64,000 bases of DNA from Clostridiales bacterium. GTDB lineage: Bacteria; Bacillota; Clostridia; Christensenellales; Aristaeellaceae. Position numbers and translations under genes: made by a program. The notes under the pieces were generated by a model. That model had not been told where the DNA came from. It worked only from the letters and a program-made list of their open reading frames with translations, and did no database searches. Location: the NCBI GenBank assembly GCA_012729115.1, contig JAAYDR010000017.1, positions 1 through 64,000 of the forward strand, written 5' to 3'. Positions 34,893 to 42,694 of this stretch are shown here, piece by piece (position 1 is the stretch's first letter; the number at the start of each line of letters is the position of its first letter).

Positions 34893-35990
34893 CTACTTCT
34901 TCTGCGCTTCCTGCTTCTTGCGGAAAATTTCCTTCAGGCTTTCGGTGAAGGGCGGGCGGGCAATGCCATACTCGGTGATGATGGCGGTAATCAGCTCATG
35001 GTCCGCAAAGTCAAAGGCGGGGTTGTAGACATTCACACCCTCGGGGGCCATGCGCTGCTGATACCACATCTCGGTCACTTCGTGGGCAGGGCGCTGCTCG
35101 ATGGGGATGTCCTCACCCCGGGCGACGCTCATGTCGATGGTGGAGGTGGGGCCGCAGACATAGAAGGGGATGCCATAGTATTTGGCCAGGATTGCCACGC
35201 CGGAGGTGCCGATCTTGTTGCAGGCGTCGCCGTTGGCCGCCACCCGGTCACAGCCTACGAATACGGCCTGCACCCAGCCGTTTTTCATGACCTGGGAAGC
35301 CATGTTGTCGCAGATGACGGTAGTATCCACGCCGTCGGCAAAAAGCTCGAAGGCGGAGAGCCGGGCACCCTGGAGCAGAGGACGGGTTTCATCGGTAAAG
35401 ACCTTGAAGTTCATCCCCCGTTCCCGGCCCAGGTGAATGGGCGCCAGTGCGGTACCATACTTGGAGGTGGCCAGCTGACCGGCATTGCAATGGGTCAGGA
35501 TGCCGTCGCCGTCCTTGATGAGGCTCAGGCCGTATTCGCCAATCTGGCGGCACATCCAAACGTCCTCGTCCTTGATGGCGACAGACTCCTGATGGAGCAG
35601 CTCCTTGATTTCGGGAATCGATTTGTTGGCATTTTCAAGCACCACCCGCTCCATGCGCCGCAGGGCCCAGGAAAGGTTGACGGCGGTGGGCCGGGAGGAA
35701 TCCAGGTACTCCTTGGCAGCCAGGAACTGGGCATAGAAGGAGTCGTAGGAGGTTGCTTCGATCCGTTTGGCAGCCAGGTAGACCCCAAAGGCGGCGGCTA
35801 CGCCGATGGCAGGAGCGCCGCGGACCTGCAGAAGGTAGATGGCGTTCCAAATGTCCTTTTGCTCGGTGAGATGCAGGATTTCCACCTTGCCGGGCAGCTT
35901 CGTCTGGTCGATGATGACCAGGGCGCTGTTTTCATCATCCAGCGCGACGGTTTCATAGCTCATGATATTCTTTACAGAATCCTGGGACAC
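34893..35990 (-). CDS. mtnA: 5-methylthioribose-1-phosphate isomerase (MtnA)
   Basis: A 365-residue member of the MtnA/eIF2B-like isomerase family. The catalytic Cys168 is in [10 protein letters not shown] and Asp248 in [18 protein letters not shown], both as in MtnA. It converts the aldose 1-phosphate (5-methylthioribose or 5-deoxyribose 1-phosphate) to the ketose 1-phosphate. GTG at 35990 follows GGGGAG; ATG at 35963 is an alternative without a ribosome site. No other methionine-salvage genes (MtnB, W, X, D) are present. Confidence 0.88.
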   Translation of the reverse strand: MSQDSVKNIMSYETVALDDENSALVIIDQTKLPGKVEILHLTEQKDIWNAIYLLQVRGAPAIGVAAAFGVYLAAKRIEATSYDSFYAQFLAAKEYLDSSRPTAVNLSWALRRMERVVLENANKSIPEIKELLHQESVAIKDEDVWMCRQIGEYGLSLIKDGDGILTHCNAGQLATSKYGTALAPIHLGRERGMNFKVFTDETRPLLQGARLSAFELFADGVDTTVICDNMASQVMKNGWVQAVFVGCDRVAANGDACNKIGTSGVAILAKYYGIPFYVCGPTSTIDMSVARGEDIPIEQRPAHEVTEMWYQQRMAPEGVNVYNPAFDFADHELITAIITEYGIARPPFTESLKEIFRKKQEAQKK

Positions 35991-36045
35991 TTTGCTCGCT
36001 CCCCTATCTATTGGATTGTTGCTCGGATTGTGAAGGGATCCGCCC

Positions 36046-37254
36046 TTATTTGGCAGCCTCTGCCGCCCGCCGCACTGCGGTAACGAAATCGGCACCGCGC
36101 TTGAAGGAGGTGCTGTGGAGGATGTAGTCCTTGGCGCAGAGGATGTTGAGACGCTCAGCATAGGCGCGCTTTTCGGGATCGGGGATGGTGGTGACATCCT
36201 TGACCTGGGCCATGCCCACCGTGCGGCGGATCAACTCGGTGCCGGCATAGGAGGCGGTGTCCCTGAGGATGGTGGAAAGGTACCATTCCTTAAAGCCCGG
36301 GGTCTTGGCCATCCGGTCGGTGACGTTCTCCTCAAAGCAGCGCAGGAACTTCTGGCTGAACAGATCGATGATTTCTTCAACGGTTTGGAGGGTCCAGCTG
36401 CAGAAAGCTTCGTTGCCTGCGGCGAAACCGTTGTCGTAGGCGAAGATGAGGTTGGCCACCACGTTGCCCACGTCGTACCCGATAGGGCCGTAGAAGGCAA
36501 ACTCGGGGTCAAATACGCGGGTGCTGTCCGGCTTGACAAAGATGGAACCGGTATGCAGATCGCCGTGGATGAGGGCCTGGGCGTTGTTCATAAAGTCAAA
36601 CTTGAGCTTGGCCACTTCCAGGTGCAGGGCCTGATCCTCGTAGAGCTCCCGGCGTACAAAATCGGCGTTCCGGGGAAACACCAGGTTGCGATGGTTGCAG
36701 TCGTTGTAAGGCTCGGTGAGAACCAGGTCCTCGGTGATCTCACAGAGTTCCGGGTTGATGAAACTCTTGACCATGGCTTTCTTGGCCTTGTGCTCCATGA
36801 CCACATCGGTGGTTTTCAGCAGCGTATTGACCATGTAGGTTGTGACGTCCTCGGCAAAGCGGGGGAAGATTTCATGCTTCATCAGGGCGTAACGCATGAG
36901 GGAATGGTCGGACAGATCCTCCATGACACAGGCGCACATGACGGTGTCATAACCGTAGATCTCGGGCACCAGGTGCGGGGCGTACTTCCATTGAATTTGA
37001 AGGATTTCGCTTTCGATGCGGTTGCGGTCGGTGGAAACCCGCATCTCGGCGGAAATTCGGAGCTGTTCGCCCGCCTGTTTGACAATGACGCTCTTTCCGG
37101 TGGCTTCGTCCACCACGCGGAATACGTAGTTGAGGTTGCCATCGCCGATCTCCTTGCCGGAAAGCTGGGCATCCTTGGGCATGTAACCCTTTTCCTTCAC
37201 GTATTCCAGAACGTCCGGGGTTTTCATCAAGAAATAGGTATCAAAGCGGGACAT
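36046..37254 (-). CDS. mtnK: 5-methylthioribose kinase (MtnK)
   Basis: A 402-residue kinase of the APH-like fold. It has the glycine-rich [12 protein letters not shown], the catalytic [11 protein letters not shown] (230-240) and the metal-binding [15 protein letters not shown] (249-263), all characteristic of MtnK. MtnK phosphorylates C1 of 5-methylthioribose and can act on 5-deoxyribose. Neither this nor MtnA carries an encapsulation-type tail, so both may act outside the shell. The ATG at 37254 fits AAAGGA best. Confidence 0.9.
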   Translation of the reverse strand: MSRFDTYFLMKTPDVLEYVKEKGYMPKDAQLSGKEIGDGNLNYVFRVVDEATGKSVIVKQAGEQLRISAEMRVSTDRNRIESEILQIQWKYAPHLVPEIYGYDTVMCACVMEDLSDHSLMRYALMKHEIFPRFAEDVTTYMVNTLLKTTDVVMEHKAKKAMVKSFINPELCEITEDLVLTEPYNDCNHRNLVFPRNADFVRRELYEDQALHLEVAKLKFDFMNNAQALIHGDLHTGSIFVKPDSTRVFDPEFAFYGPIGYDVGNVVANLIFAYDNGFAAGNEAFCSWTLQTVEEIIDLFSQKFLRCFEENVTDRMAKTPGFKEWYLSTILRDTASYAGTELIRRTVGMAQVKDVTTIPDPEKRAYAERLNILCAKDYILHSTSFKRGADFVTAVRRAAEAAK

Positions 37255-37306
37255 CCTCATTCTTCCTTTCTACATGAAAATGCTTGGTGGCAAACATCTC
37301 TGATTC

Positions 37307-38023
37307 CTAACGGAATTCAATGTTTCTGACGTCGGCGGGGTCTATGTCCTCCAGGAGGCGCATTTCCCGGTCTGTTGGCGGGGGTGTGGTGACCAGCGAA
37401 AGATAGCGGATGGGAAAGCCGGTGGAGGCGGCAACCTCCTGGATGCTGGAGGTGGGATGGATGCTGCGCAGGATCAGCTCTCCCTCAAACATGGAAAAAA
37501 CGCACAGGGGGGTGATGATGTCGCTGACATTGCCCCGGGCGGTCAAGAAGTCCAGCTGGGGAGGAAAGGTGCGCACATCGTGCTTGGTGCGCCAGATGAT
37601 GGCCCGCTTGGCAGTGGGGATCAGCACGGCGCTTCCGGCCCCACCGGGCAGGCGTACCTTGGGTTTGGCGTAGCTGCCGATCACGGAGGCGTTGACACCG
37701 CCCATGCGGTCAAACTGAACGCCGCTTAAAAAGGCCACGTCCAGCCCGCCCCGCATGCTCAAGTCGAATACCTCCTGGAGAGGGAAAGCGGCCTGGGCGC
37801 CATGCCACAGCTCCTCCCCTGCGCTGGTGATATCCGAAAGCCGGGGAGCGTGCGGGTCCACCCCGCCGGGGATGTTCAGGTGGACGGCATGGGGCGCGTG
37901 ATGGGCCTTGGCCAGCAGTGTGGCCACCATGGGCAGGGGCGAGCTGACTCCATGGAACACGGTTTCTCCATCCCGGATCAGGCGGGCCATGCACACGGCC
38001 ATGATATCGCATGCCCTCATCAT
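37307..38023 (-). CDS. Class I CoA-transferase-like subunit B, catalytic Glu not conserved
   Basis: A 238-residue protein of the glutaconate CoA-transferase/IpdB family: GGVNASVIGSY (the FDRMGGVNAS block) and LRSIHPTSSIQEVAASTGF match the beta subunit. The stretch HAVHLNIPGG (45-54) aligns with the region of the catalytic Glu of glutaconate CoA-transferase but contains no Glu. Activity could be a hydrolase or a different acyl reaction. ATG 38023 overlaps the stop of subunit A (TGATG). Confidence 0.8.
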   Translation of the reverse strand: MMRACDIMAVCMARLIRDGETVFHGVSSPLPMVATLLAKAHHAPHAVHLNIPGGVDPHAPRLSDITSAGEELWHGAQAAFPLQEVFDLSMRGGLDVAFLSGVQFDRMGGVNASVIGSYAKPKVRLPGGAGSAVLIPTAKRAIIWRTKHDVRTFPPQLDFLTARGNVSDIITPLCVFSMFEGELILRSIHPTSSIQEVAASTGFPIRYLSLVTTPPPTDREMRLLEDIDPADVRNIEFR

Positions 38024-38817
38024 CACAGCCTCCTTTCCAGCCACTGAGGAAGCTGATCGGCAGTGGTCAGTGCCAGGAAGGAGCGGACGGCCTCATCCCC
38101 CACCCCATAGGCCTGATAGCAGGCGTTGGGCCAGGCACCCCGGGGAGCGTGCACCACCGCGCTTACGAGGAAATGGGGTATGTTGGCCTTGATCTCTCGA
38201 TTCGTAAAATAGTCCGGTCCCACGATGCGCTCGGCGGTGACGATGACCGTTTCCGAGGCCCTGGACAGCAGGATATCATCATAGAGGGGGCCCTCAATCA
38301 AGGCATTGCCCGCCTCGTCGGCCACATGGGCGTGAAGGATGCTGACCATGGGACGCAAGGCCCGTACCGCGTACAGGGTTTCCCCGGTGAATGGGTCGGC
38401 CACAGGGGCAAAATAGTCGTTCACGGCAACAAGGTCGGTGATCTGGAGGCCCCGCACGGGCATAAAGGGGATGCCATAGCTGGCGGCGCGCAGGGCGGAG
38501 ATGACCGTATAGCAGGCGTGCTCGTTGGCCATCACAGCCCCGCTTTCCACGGCCTTGCGGTAATGGCGGCACAGACCGTACCGGGTTTCGCAGCTGACAA
38601 AGCCCGCATCCACGGTGGCAACGCATCCGGCCAGGCAAAGGAGGTCCACATCCATGCCCCCCGCCGTTTTGATCAGCCGGAGGCCCTGCTTTTTCTGCCG
38701 GGCCAGCTCCATCACGGCCGCCATGGGGGCACGGTTGAGGGTATTGCCGCCAAGACCAAGCGATGCACGGTCGGGAATGGCCTGGATGGCGTCACAAAGG
38801 CCGGTCAGCTTGGACAT
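38023..38817 (-). CDS. Class I CoA-transferase-like subunit A
   Basis: A 264-residue partner of the preceding gene. It begins SKLTGLCDAIQAIPDRASLGLGGNTLNRAPMAAVMEL, has ETRYGLCRHYRKAVESG and RPMVSILHAHVADEAGN as in glutaconate CoA-transferase subunit A, and lacks a signal peptide. With subunit B it should form an alpha2beta2 enzyme. No obvious role exists for it in the proposed pathway. Possible roles are acyl-CoA hydrolysis or CoA exchange with an external acid. Confidence 0.8.
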   Translation of the reverse strand: MSKLTGLCDAIQAIPDRASLGLGGNTLNRAPMAAVMELARQKKQGLRLIKTAGGMDVDLLCLAGCVATVDAGFVSCETRYGLCRHYRKAVESGAVMANEHACYTVISALRAASYGIPFMPVRGLQITDLVAVNDYFAPVADPFTGETLYAVRALRPMVSILHAHVADEAGNALIEGPLYDDILLSRASETVIVTAERIVGPDYFTNREIKANIPHFLVSAVVHAPRGAWPNACYQAYGVGDEAVRSFLALTTADQLPQWLERRL

Positions 38818-38841
38818 CGGGCGCGATCCCTCCTTAAAACC

Positions 38842-40173
38842 TTACTTGGCCGCGTTGGCGGCGATGTGCACCGCGTCCCATACGGTGGCAAAAGGCGGCG
38901 CATAGGCCAGGTCCACCATTCCCAGCTCTGCGGTTGTCATACCCGCATGGATGGCGGTGGCCAGTATATCCCCCCGGAGCACCGCTCCCCTGGCTCCCGC
39001 GATATTTGCCCCCAGAAGCCTGAGCGTGCGCTTCTCATAGAGCAGCTTGATGGTCAGCTTGACCGGATCCGGGTAATAGGCCGGATGATCTGCCGCCGCC
39101 ACAAGCTTGGTGGCATAGTCGATCTCCTTGCGCTTCAGGTCCGCTTCGCTGAGCCCTGTGCGCATCATCTCCAGATCGCAGACCTTGATGGCTGCCGTGC
39201 CCAGCGCTCCTTCAAACTCTTCGTGCTTCCCCGCCATATTGGCCCCGGCGATGCGGCCGCATTTGTTGGCCACGGTACCCAAAGGAAGAAAATAGTCCTC
39301 CTGGGCTACCCGGTGCCAGCACACCGCGCAATCCCCTGCGGCAAACACGTCCGGCAGGCTGGTCCGCTGCTGGCGGTCCACCAGCACCGCGCCGTTGCGT
39401 GCCATCTCCAGGCCGCTGTCTTTCAGGAATTCCGTGGCAGGCACCACACCCACGGCGACCAGCGCAATATCCGCCCGATAACGGCCCTGGTCCGTGATGA
39501 CCCAGGACTGTCCTTCCTCCTGGGCAAAGCCCGTCATCTTCTGGGATAGGCGCAAGTTGACTCCCTTGCTTTCCAGCTCCTGGGCAGCCATCTGGGAAAA
39601 TTCAGGCTCAAAGGAAGTGAGCAGGCGGTCCGCGGCCTCCACCAGGGTAACCTTCTTGCCCAGGCGCAGCATGGCCTCGGCCATCTCTACACCGATATAC
39701 CCTCCGCCCACGATGACGGCCTCATCCACGCCCTCCAGGCGGACCACTCTTTCAAAGAGCAGCCCGTCCTCCAGGGTTTTTACGTAAAAAACGAAGGGCA
39801 GGTCCGCGCCCTCCACCCTGGGGGCTGCGCTATCGCAACCAACGCCGATCATCAGCACATCATAGGGCTCCCAAAAGATGTCTCCTGTATCGTGGTTCTT
39901 TACCTGGACCCGCTTCTCCCTGGGGTCCAGACGGATCGCCTCATGGCGCAGGCGGGTTTCAATCCCCATCCGCTCAAAATCCTGGCGGGTGCGGGCGATC
40001 AGCTTTCCCGGGTCGCTGTTCCAGCCGCCCACAAAGTAGGGCAGGCCGCATGCGCCATAAGAAAGGAAGTTTCCTCTCTCAAAGACAACAATCTGCGCGT
40101 CCGGCCTCTCGCGCTTCAACTTGGATGCCGCGCTCATGCCTGCGGCCACCCCGCCCAAAACCACTGCCTTCAT
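38842..40173 (-). CDS. CoA-disulfide-reductase-like FAD oxidoreductase
   Basis: A 443-residue pyridine-nucleotide-disulfide oxidoreductase. FAD motif AVVLGGVAAGMSAASK, NAD motif VIVGGGYIGVEMAEA, FAD closing motif VFAAGDCA. The single redox Cys in SYGACGLPYF (position about 43) is that of CoA disulfide reductase and NADH oxidase. It could keep CoA in the thiol form, or oxidise NADH. No encapsulation peptide is visible. Confidence 0.83.
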   Translation of the reverse strand: MKAVVLGGVAAGMSAASKLKRERPDAQIVVFERGNFLSYGACGLPYFVGGWNSDPGKLIARTRQDFERMGIETRLRHEAIRLDPREKRVQVKNHDTGDIFWEPYDVLMIGVGCDSAAPRVEGADLPFVFYVKTLEDGLLFERVVRLEGVDEAVIVGGGYIGVEMAEAMLRLGKKVTLVEAADRLLTSFEPEFSQMAAQELESKGVNLRLSQKMTGFAQEEGQSWVITDQGRYRADIALVAVGVVPATEFLKDSGLEMARNGAVLVDRQQRTSLPDVFAAGDCAVCWHRVAQEDYFLPLGTVANKCGRIAGANMAGKHEEFEGALGTAAIKVCDLEMMRTGLSEADLKRKEIDYATKLVAAADHPAYYPDPVKLTIKLLYEKRTLRLLGANIAGARGAVLRGDILATAIHAGMTTAELGMVDLAYAPPFATVWDAVHIAANAAK

Positions 40174-40181
40174 ATTGCCTC

Positions 40182-41039
40182 CTAGCCCCGAAGCTTTTGC
40201 AGCCTCTCCATCACCGCCTGGGTGATGGCCTTGATGTCCGCGTCCTTTTGAGAGGAGCCCGTGCCGCAGCCGCAGCCCGCAGTGACCAGCGGCTCATTGC
40301 CCAGGGGGGAATGACCCGCCACCACATCCTGGGTGTTGGTGGGATGGGGGGCACAGGCGGGGATGCCGCCGGAGGTGATACCCATTTTACGCCGGATCTC
40401 CACCAGTTCTCCCACCTGGTCGCAGCTCAGCACATTGGCCTTGCCGATGATATTGCCCGTATACATGATGACCATGGCGTAATGCTCGGTGGATTCCAGC
40501 CTGTACCAGGCTTCCATGAGAGAGCTTCCCCAGGCCACGGCTCCATGGTTGGCCAGCAGCAGGGCATTGTAATCCCTGGCATAGGGGGCGATGGAATCGG
40601 GAATGCCCTGGGTGCCGGGAGTCTCGTAATGAACGCAGGGCACGGTGCCCAGGTTGACCAGTGCCTCGGGATAAATGGCCTTGTCCAGGCCGATGCCCGC
40701 GATGGCAAAGGAGGTGCTGATGGGGGGATGGGCATGGCAAACGCCCCGGGCCTCCGGGTTTTCATTATAGATGCGCAGGTGCATCTTTACCTCGCTGGAG
40801 GGGCCGAGCTCCCCCTGGGAGAGAACGGTGCCGTCTAAGCGCATCTTCACCAGCATATCCTCGGACATGAAGCCCTTGGAAACGCCCGTGGGGGTCGTCC
40901 AGATGAGATCGTCGTCCACCTTGCAGCTGATATTGCCGTCGTTGGCAGCCACAAAGTTTTTGGCATACATACGCTTTCCAATTTCTACGATCAATTTTTT
41001 CGCTTCATGATCCGTTGGATAAGGGCGGGAGCTGTGCAT
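40182..41039 (-). CDS. Class II aldolase, fuculose-1-phosphate type, with encapsulation-like tail
   Basis: A 285-residue protein; residues 1-220 are a class II aldolase of the FucA type with Glu83 (GPSSEVKMH), zinc His102, His104 (CHAHPP) and His165 (LLANHGAVAWG). It should split 5-deoxyribulose or 5-methylthioribulose 1-phosphate into DHAP and an aldehyde. Residues 225-265 are a Gly/Cys/Pro-rich linker (GCGCGTGSS) and 266-285 (DADIKAITQAVMERLQKL) a short amphipathic helix typical of cargo peptides. MtnB is a related dehydratase but lacks this Glu pattern and length. First gene of the BMC operon. Confidence 0.85.
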   Translation of the reverse strand: MHSSRPYPTDHEAKKLIVEIGKRMYAKNFVAANDGNISCKVDDDLIWTTPTGVSKGFMSEDMLVKMRLDGTVLSQGELGPSSEVKMHLRIYNENPEARGVCHAHPPISTSFAIAGIGLDKAIYPEALVNLGTVPCVHYETPGTQGIPDSIAPYARDYNALLLANHGAVAWGSSLMEAWYRLESTEHYAMVIMYTGNIIGKANVLSCDQVGELVEIRRKMGITSGGIPACAPHPTNTQDVVAGHSPLGNEPLVTAGCGCGTGSSQKDADIKAITQAVMERLQKLRG

Positions 41040-41071
41040 CCATATCACCTACGCATTTTCTGTATTCAGCG

Positions 41072-41090
41072 AAACTAAAACGATTAGTTT
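41072..41090. promoter_or_regulatory. Palindrome, likely LacI operator of the BMC operon
   Basis: AAACTAA-AACGA-TTAGTTT is a perfect 7-bp inverted repeat around a CG-containing centre, about 40-60 bases downstream of the BMC transcription start. It has LacI-type spacing and probably serves the in-operon LacI. Confidence 0.55.
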
Positions 41091-41138
41091 ATGTTTAGCT
41101 GCATATACTCATAAACTAACTTAACAAGTCCTGTTTAC

Positions 41139-41167
41139 ATTATAGTAATTGTACCTATCATTGTCAA
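41139..41167 (-). promoter_or_regulatory. Perfect consensus promoter of the BMC operon
   Basis: On the minus strand TTGACA (41162-41167), exactly 17 bp, TATAAT (41139-41144). Both hexamers match consensus fully. The gene-free stretch 41040-41399 also holds several TGTTTA or TAAACA half-sites and the divergent importer promoter. Confidence 0.8.
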
Positions 41168-41311
41168 CAAATTCTTTGCAAAATTTTAACCTTATCTTGT
41201 AATATTTACTAAACAAAAACTACCCATTTTCATTACATATGGTTTGAAAATGGCTTGTTTACTGGCTTTCCATTGAATTCAAAAAAATTACTAAAAAACG
41301 CGAAAATTTAC

Positions 41312-41340
41312 TTGCACTCATTCGTGAATGGTGCTATACT
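41312..41340 (+). promoter_or_regulatory. Promoter of the BMC-linked sugar importer
   Basis: TTGCAC (41312-41317), 17 bp, TATACT (41335-41340) with an extended TGC. An imperfect palindrome, TAAA...ACGCG...TTTA (about 41292-41310), lies just upstream and resembles the BMC operator in its CTAAAA and CG core. Confidence 0.65.
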
Positions 41341-41399
41341 AGCGTCAACAAGGGGTGACCGTCTGCTAAATACCCCGAGAATTTAATAGGAGGTTTACC

Positions 41400-42512
41400 A
41401 TGAAAAAAATCGTTGCTCTGGCATTGGCTCTGATGATGGTGCTGGCCCTGTGCACCACCTCGGTAGCGGAAACCACCAATCCCGTGGCCGGCAAGAAGGT
41501 TGCTTACATTATGCAGCTGACCTCCGCCACCATCTTCCAGATGTGGAAAGATTCCTGCGCCGATCTTTCCGCCGCCCTGGGCGTACAATTCGACTTCTTC
41601 TTCTGTGACAACGACTTCAACCGCTGGCAGGACACCATCAGCCAGTGCGCCGCCGCCGGCTATGACGGACTGCTCGTCAGCCACGGCAACAAGGACGGCT
41701 CCTATGTATTCCTGAAGGAAATCACGGAACAGTATCCCGATCTGAAGATCGTGTGCTTCGATACCCAGTTCTATGCAGACGGCGAAGCCAAGAAACTGTC
41801 CGGCGTAACCCAGCTCTTCCAGCAGGACAAGAGCCTGGTAACCGTTCTTCTGGACAACCTGATTGAGAAGTTCGGCGAAGGCGTCCGCCTGGTGAAGGTA
41901 TGGCGCGGCCCCAACTACAACAGCCCCTTTGATCGCCGCGAGGTTGGCTGGCAGGAATACGAAGCCGCCGGCAAGATCGTCACCGTGGGTGAGATTCAGC
42001 CCCTCCAGGATACCGTTGATTCCGCCAACGCCGTGACCGCCGCCTTCCTCCAGGGCCTCAAGCGCGAGGACGTGGATGGCCTGGTTGCCTACTATGACGC
42101 GTATGGCCAGGGCGTGTACAACGCCATCGTCGAGAACGACAACTTCAACGGCAATGTGGGCGCTGCCCTGCCCATGACCTCCGTGGACATCGACCCCGTG
42201 GACGTAACCAACATGCAGACCCGCCCCGACATCTGGACCGCCGCCGGCACCACCGACTGGACCCTCAACGGCGAAATCGCGATGCGCTTGCTCTTCCTCC
42301 AGATGGCCGGCGAGTATGACAAGATCTACGATCCCGCCTCCGGTCAGTACGGCGTGGACGTGGTGGAAGTGCCCGGCACCGCCATCCTGGCCAGCCAGCT
42401 GAAGTCCGAGTCCACCGTGGAAAACCTTGGTGAAATTGCTTCCGAAACCTACGGCAACCTGGATTATCTGTCCGTAGCCGACTGGATGCCCAAGGATCTG
42501 ATCCACAAGTAA
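41400..42512 (+). CDS. Sugar ABC importer, solute-binding protein linked to the BMC
   Basis: A 370-residue periplasmic-binding-protein-like protein of the ribose/galactose class. The signal peptide is residues 1-23 (ends TTSVAE); it contains one Cys but no lipobox. The mature part opens KKVAYIMQLTSATIFQMWK and has DGLLVSHGNKDG and DGLVAYYDAYGQGV. The divergent position to the BMC operon suggests it binds the BMC sugar, possibly 5-deoxyribose or 5-methylthioribose. Confidence 0.85.
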   Translation: MKKIVALALALMMVLALCTTSVAETTNPVAGKKVAYIMQLTSATIFQMWKDSCADLSAALGVQFDFFFCDNDFNRWQDTISQCAAAGYDGLLVSHGNKDGSYVFLKEITEQYPDLKIVCFDTQFYADGEAKKLSGVTQLFQQDKSLVTVLLDNLIEKFGEGVRLVKVWRGPNYNSPFDRREVGWQEYEAAGKIVTVGEIQPLQDTVDSANAVTAAFLQGLKREDVDGLVAYYDAYGQGVYNAIVENDNFNGNVGAALPMTSVDIDPVDVTNMQTRPDIWTAAGTTDWTLNGEIAMRLLFLQMAGEYDKIYDPASGQYGVDVVEVPGTAILASQLKSESTVENLGEIASETYGNLDYLSVADWMPKDLIHK

Positions 42513-42552
42513 GCCTGACCCGGAGCCAAACCCTTTGAGCAAAGTTTTGACA

Positions 42553-42586
42553 AAGAAGCGTCGGAGTCCTTGCTCCGGCGCTTCTT
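42553..42586 (+). terminator. Stem-loop after the BMC-linked binding protein gene
   Basis: AAGAAGCGTCGGAG pairs with CTCCGGCGCTTCTT over 14 bp (one G-T) around a 6-nt loop. There is no long U-tract, so partial termination or message protection is likely. An extended -10 (TGCTATACT, 42602-42610) follows. Confidence 0.6.
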
Positions 42587-42694
42587 CCTTCCGGGTTTCT
42601 ATGCTATACTGGTGGCAGACAACAATGCGAAATATGCCGCCCTGGCAACGCAGCAATGTTTGGAATTTGTGTTACCAAGAGGAGAGGGAAGTTC

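Noticed and set aside
40182-41039. Reading the class II aldolase as MtnB (methylthioribulose-1-phosphate dehydratase) in methionine salvage
   Set aside because: The GPSSEVKMH and CHAHPP arrangement fits fuculose-phosphate aldolase, no MtnW, MtnX or MtnD genes exist nearby, and aldehyde-processing enzymes follow.
27110-41039. Classical propanediol (Pdu) or ethanolamine (Eut) microcompartment
   Set aside because: No diol dehydratase, ethanolamine lyase, glycyl radical enzyme or cobalamin genes are present; PduS, PduT and PduL are shared by many BMC types.
41040-41399. CRISPR-like or integration repeat from the repeated TGTTTA elements
   Set aside because: The elements are short, irregularly spaced and AT-rich; they fit regulator half-sites or chance better.
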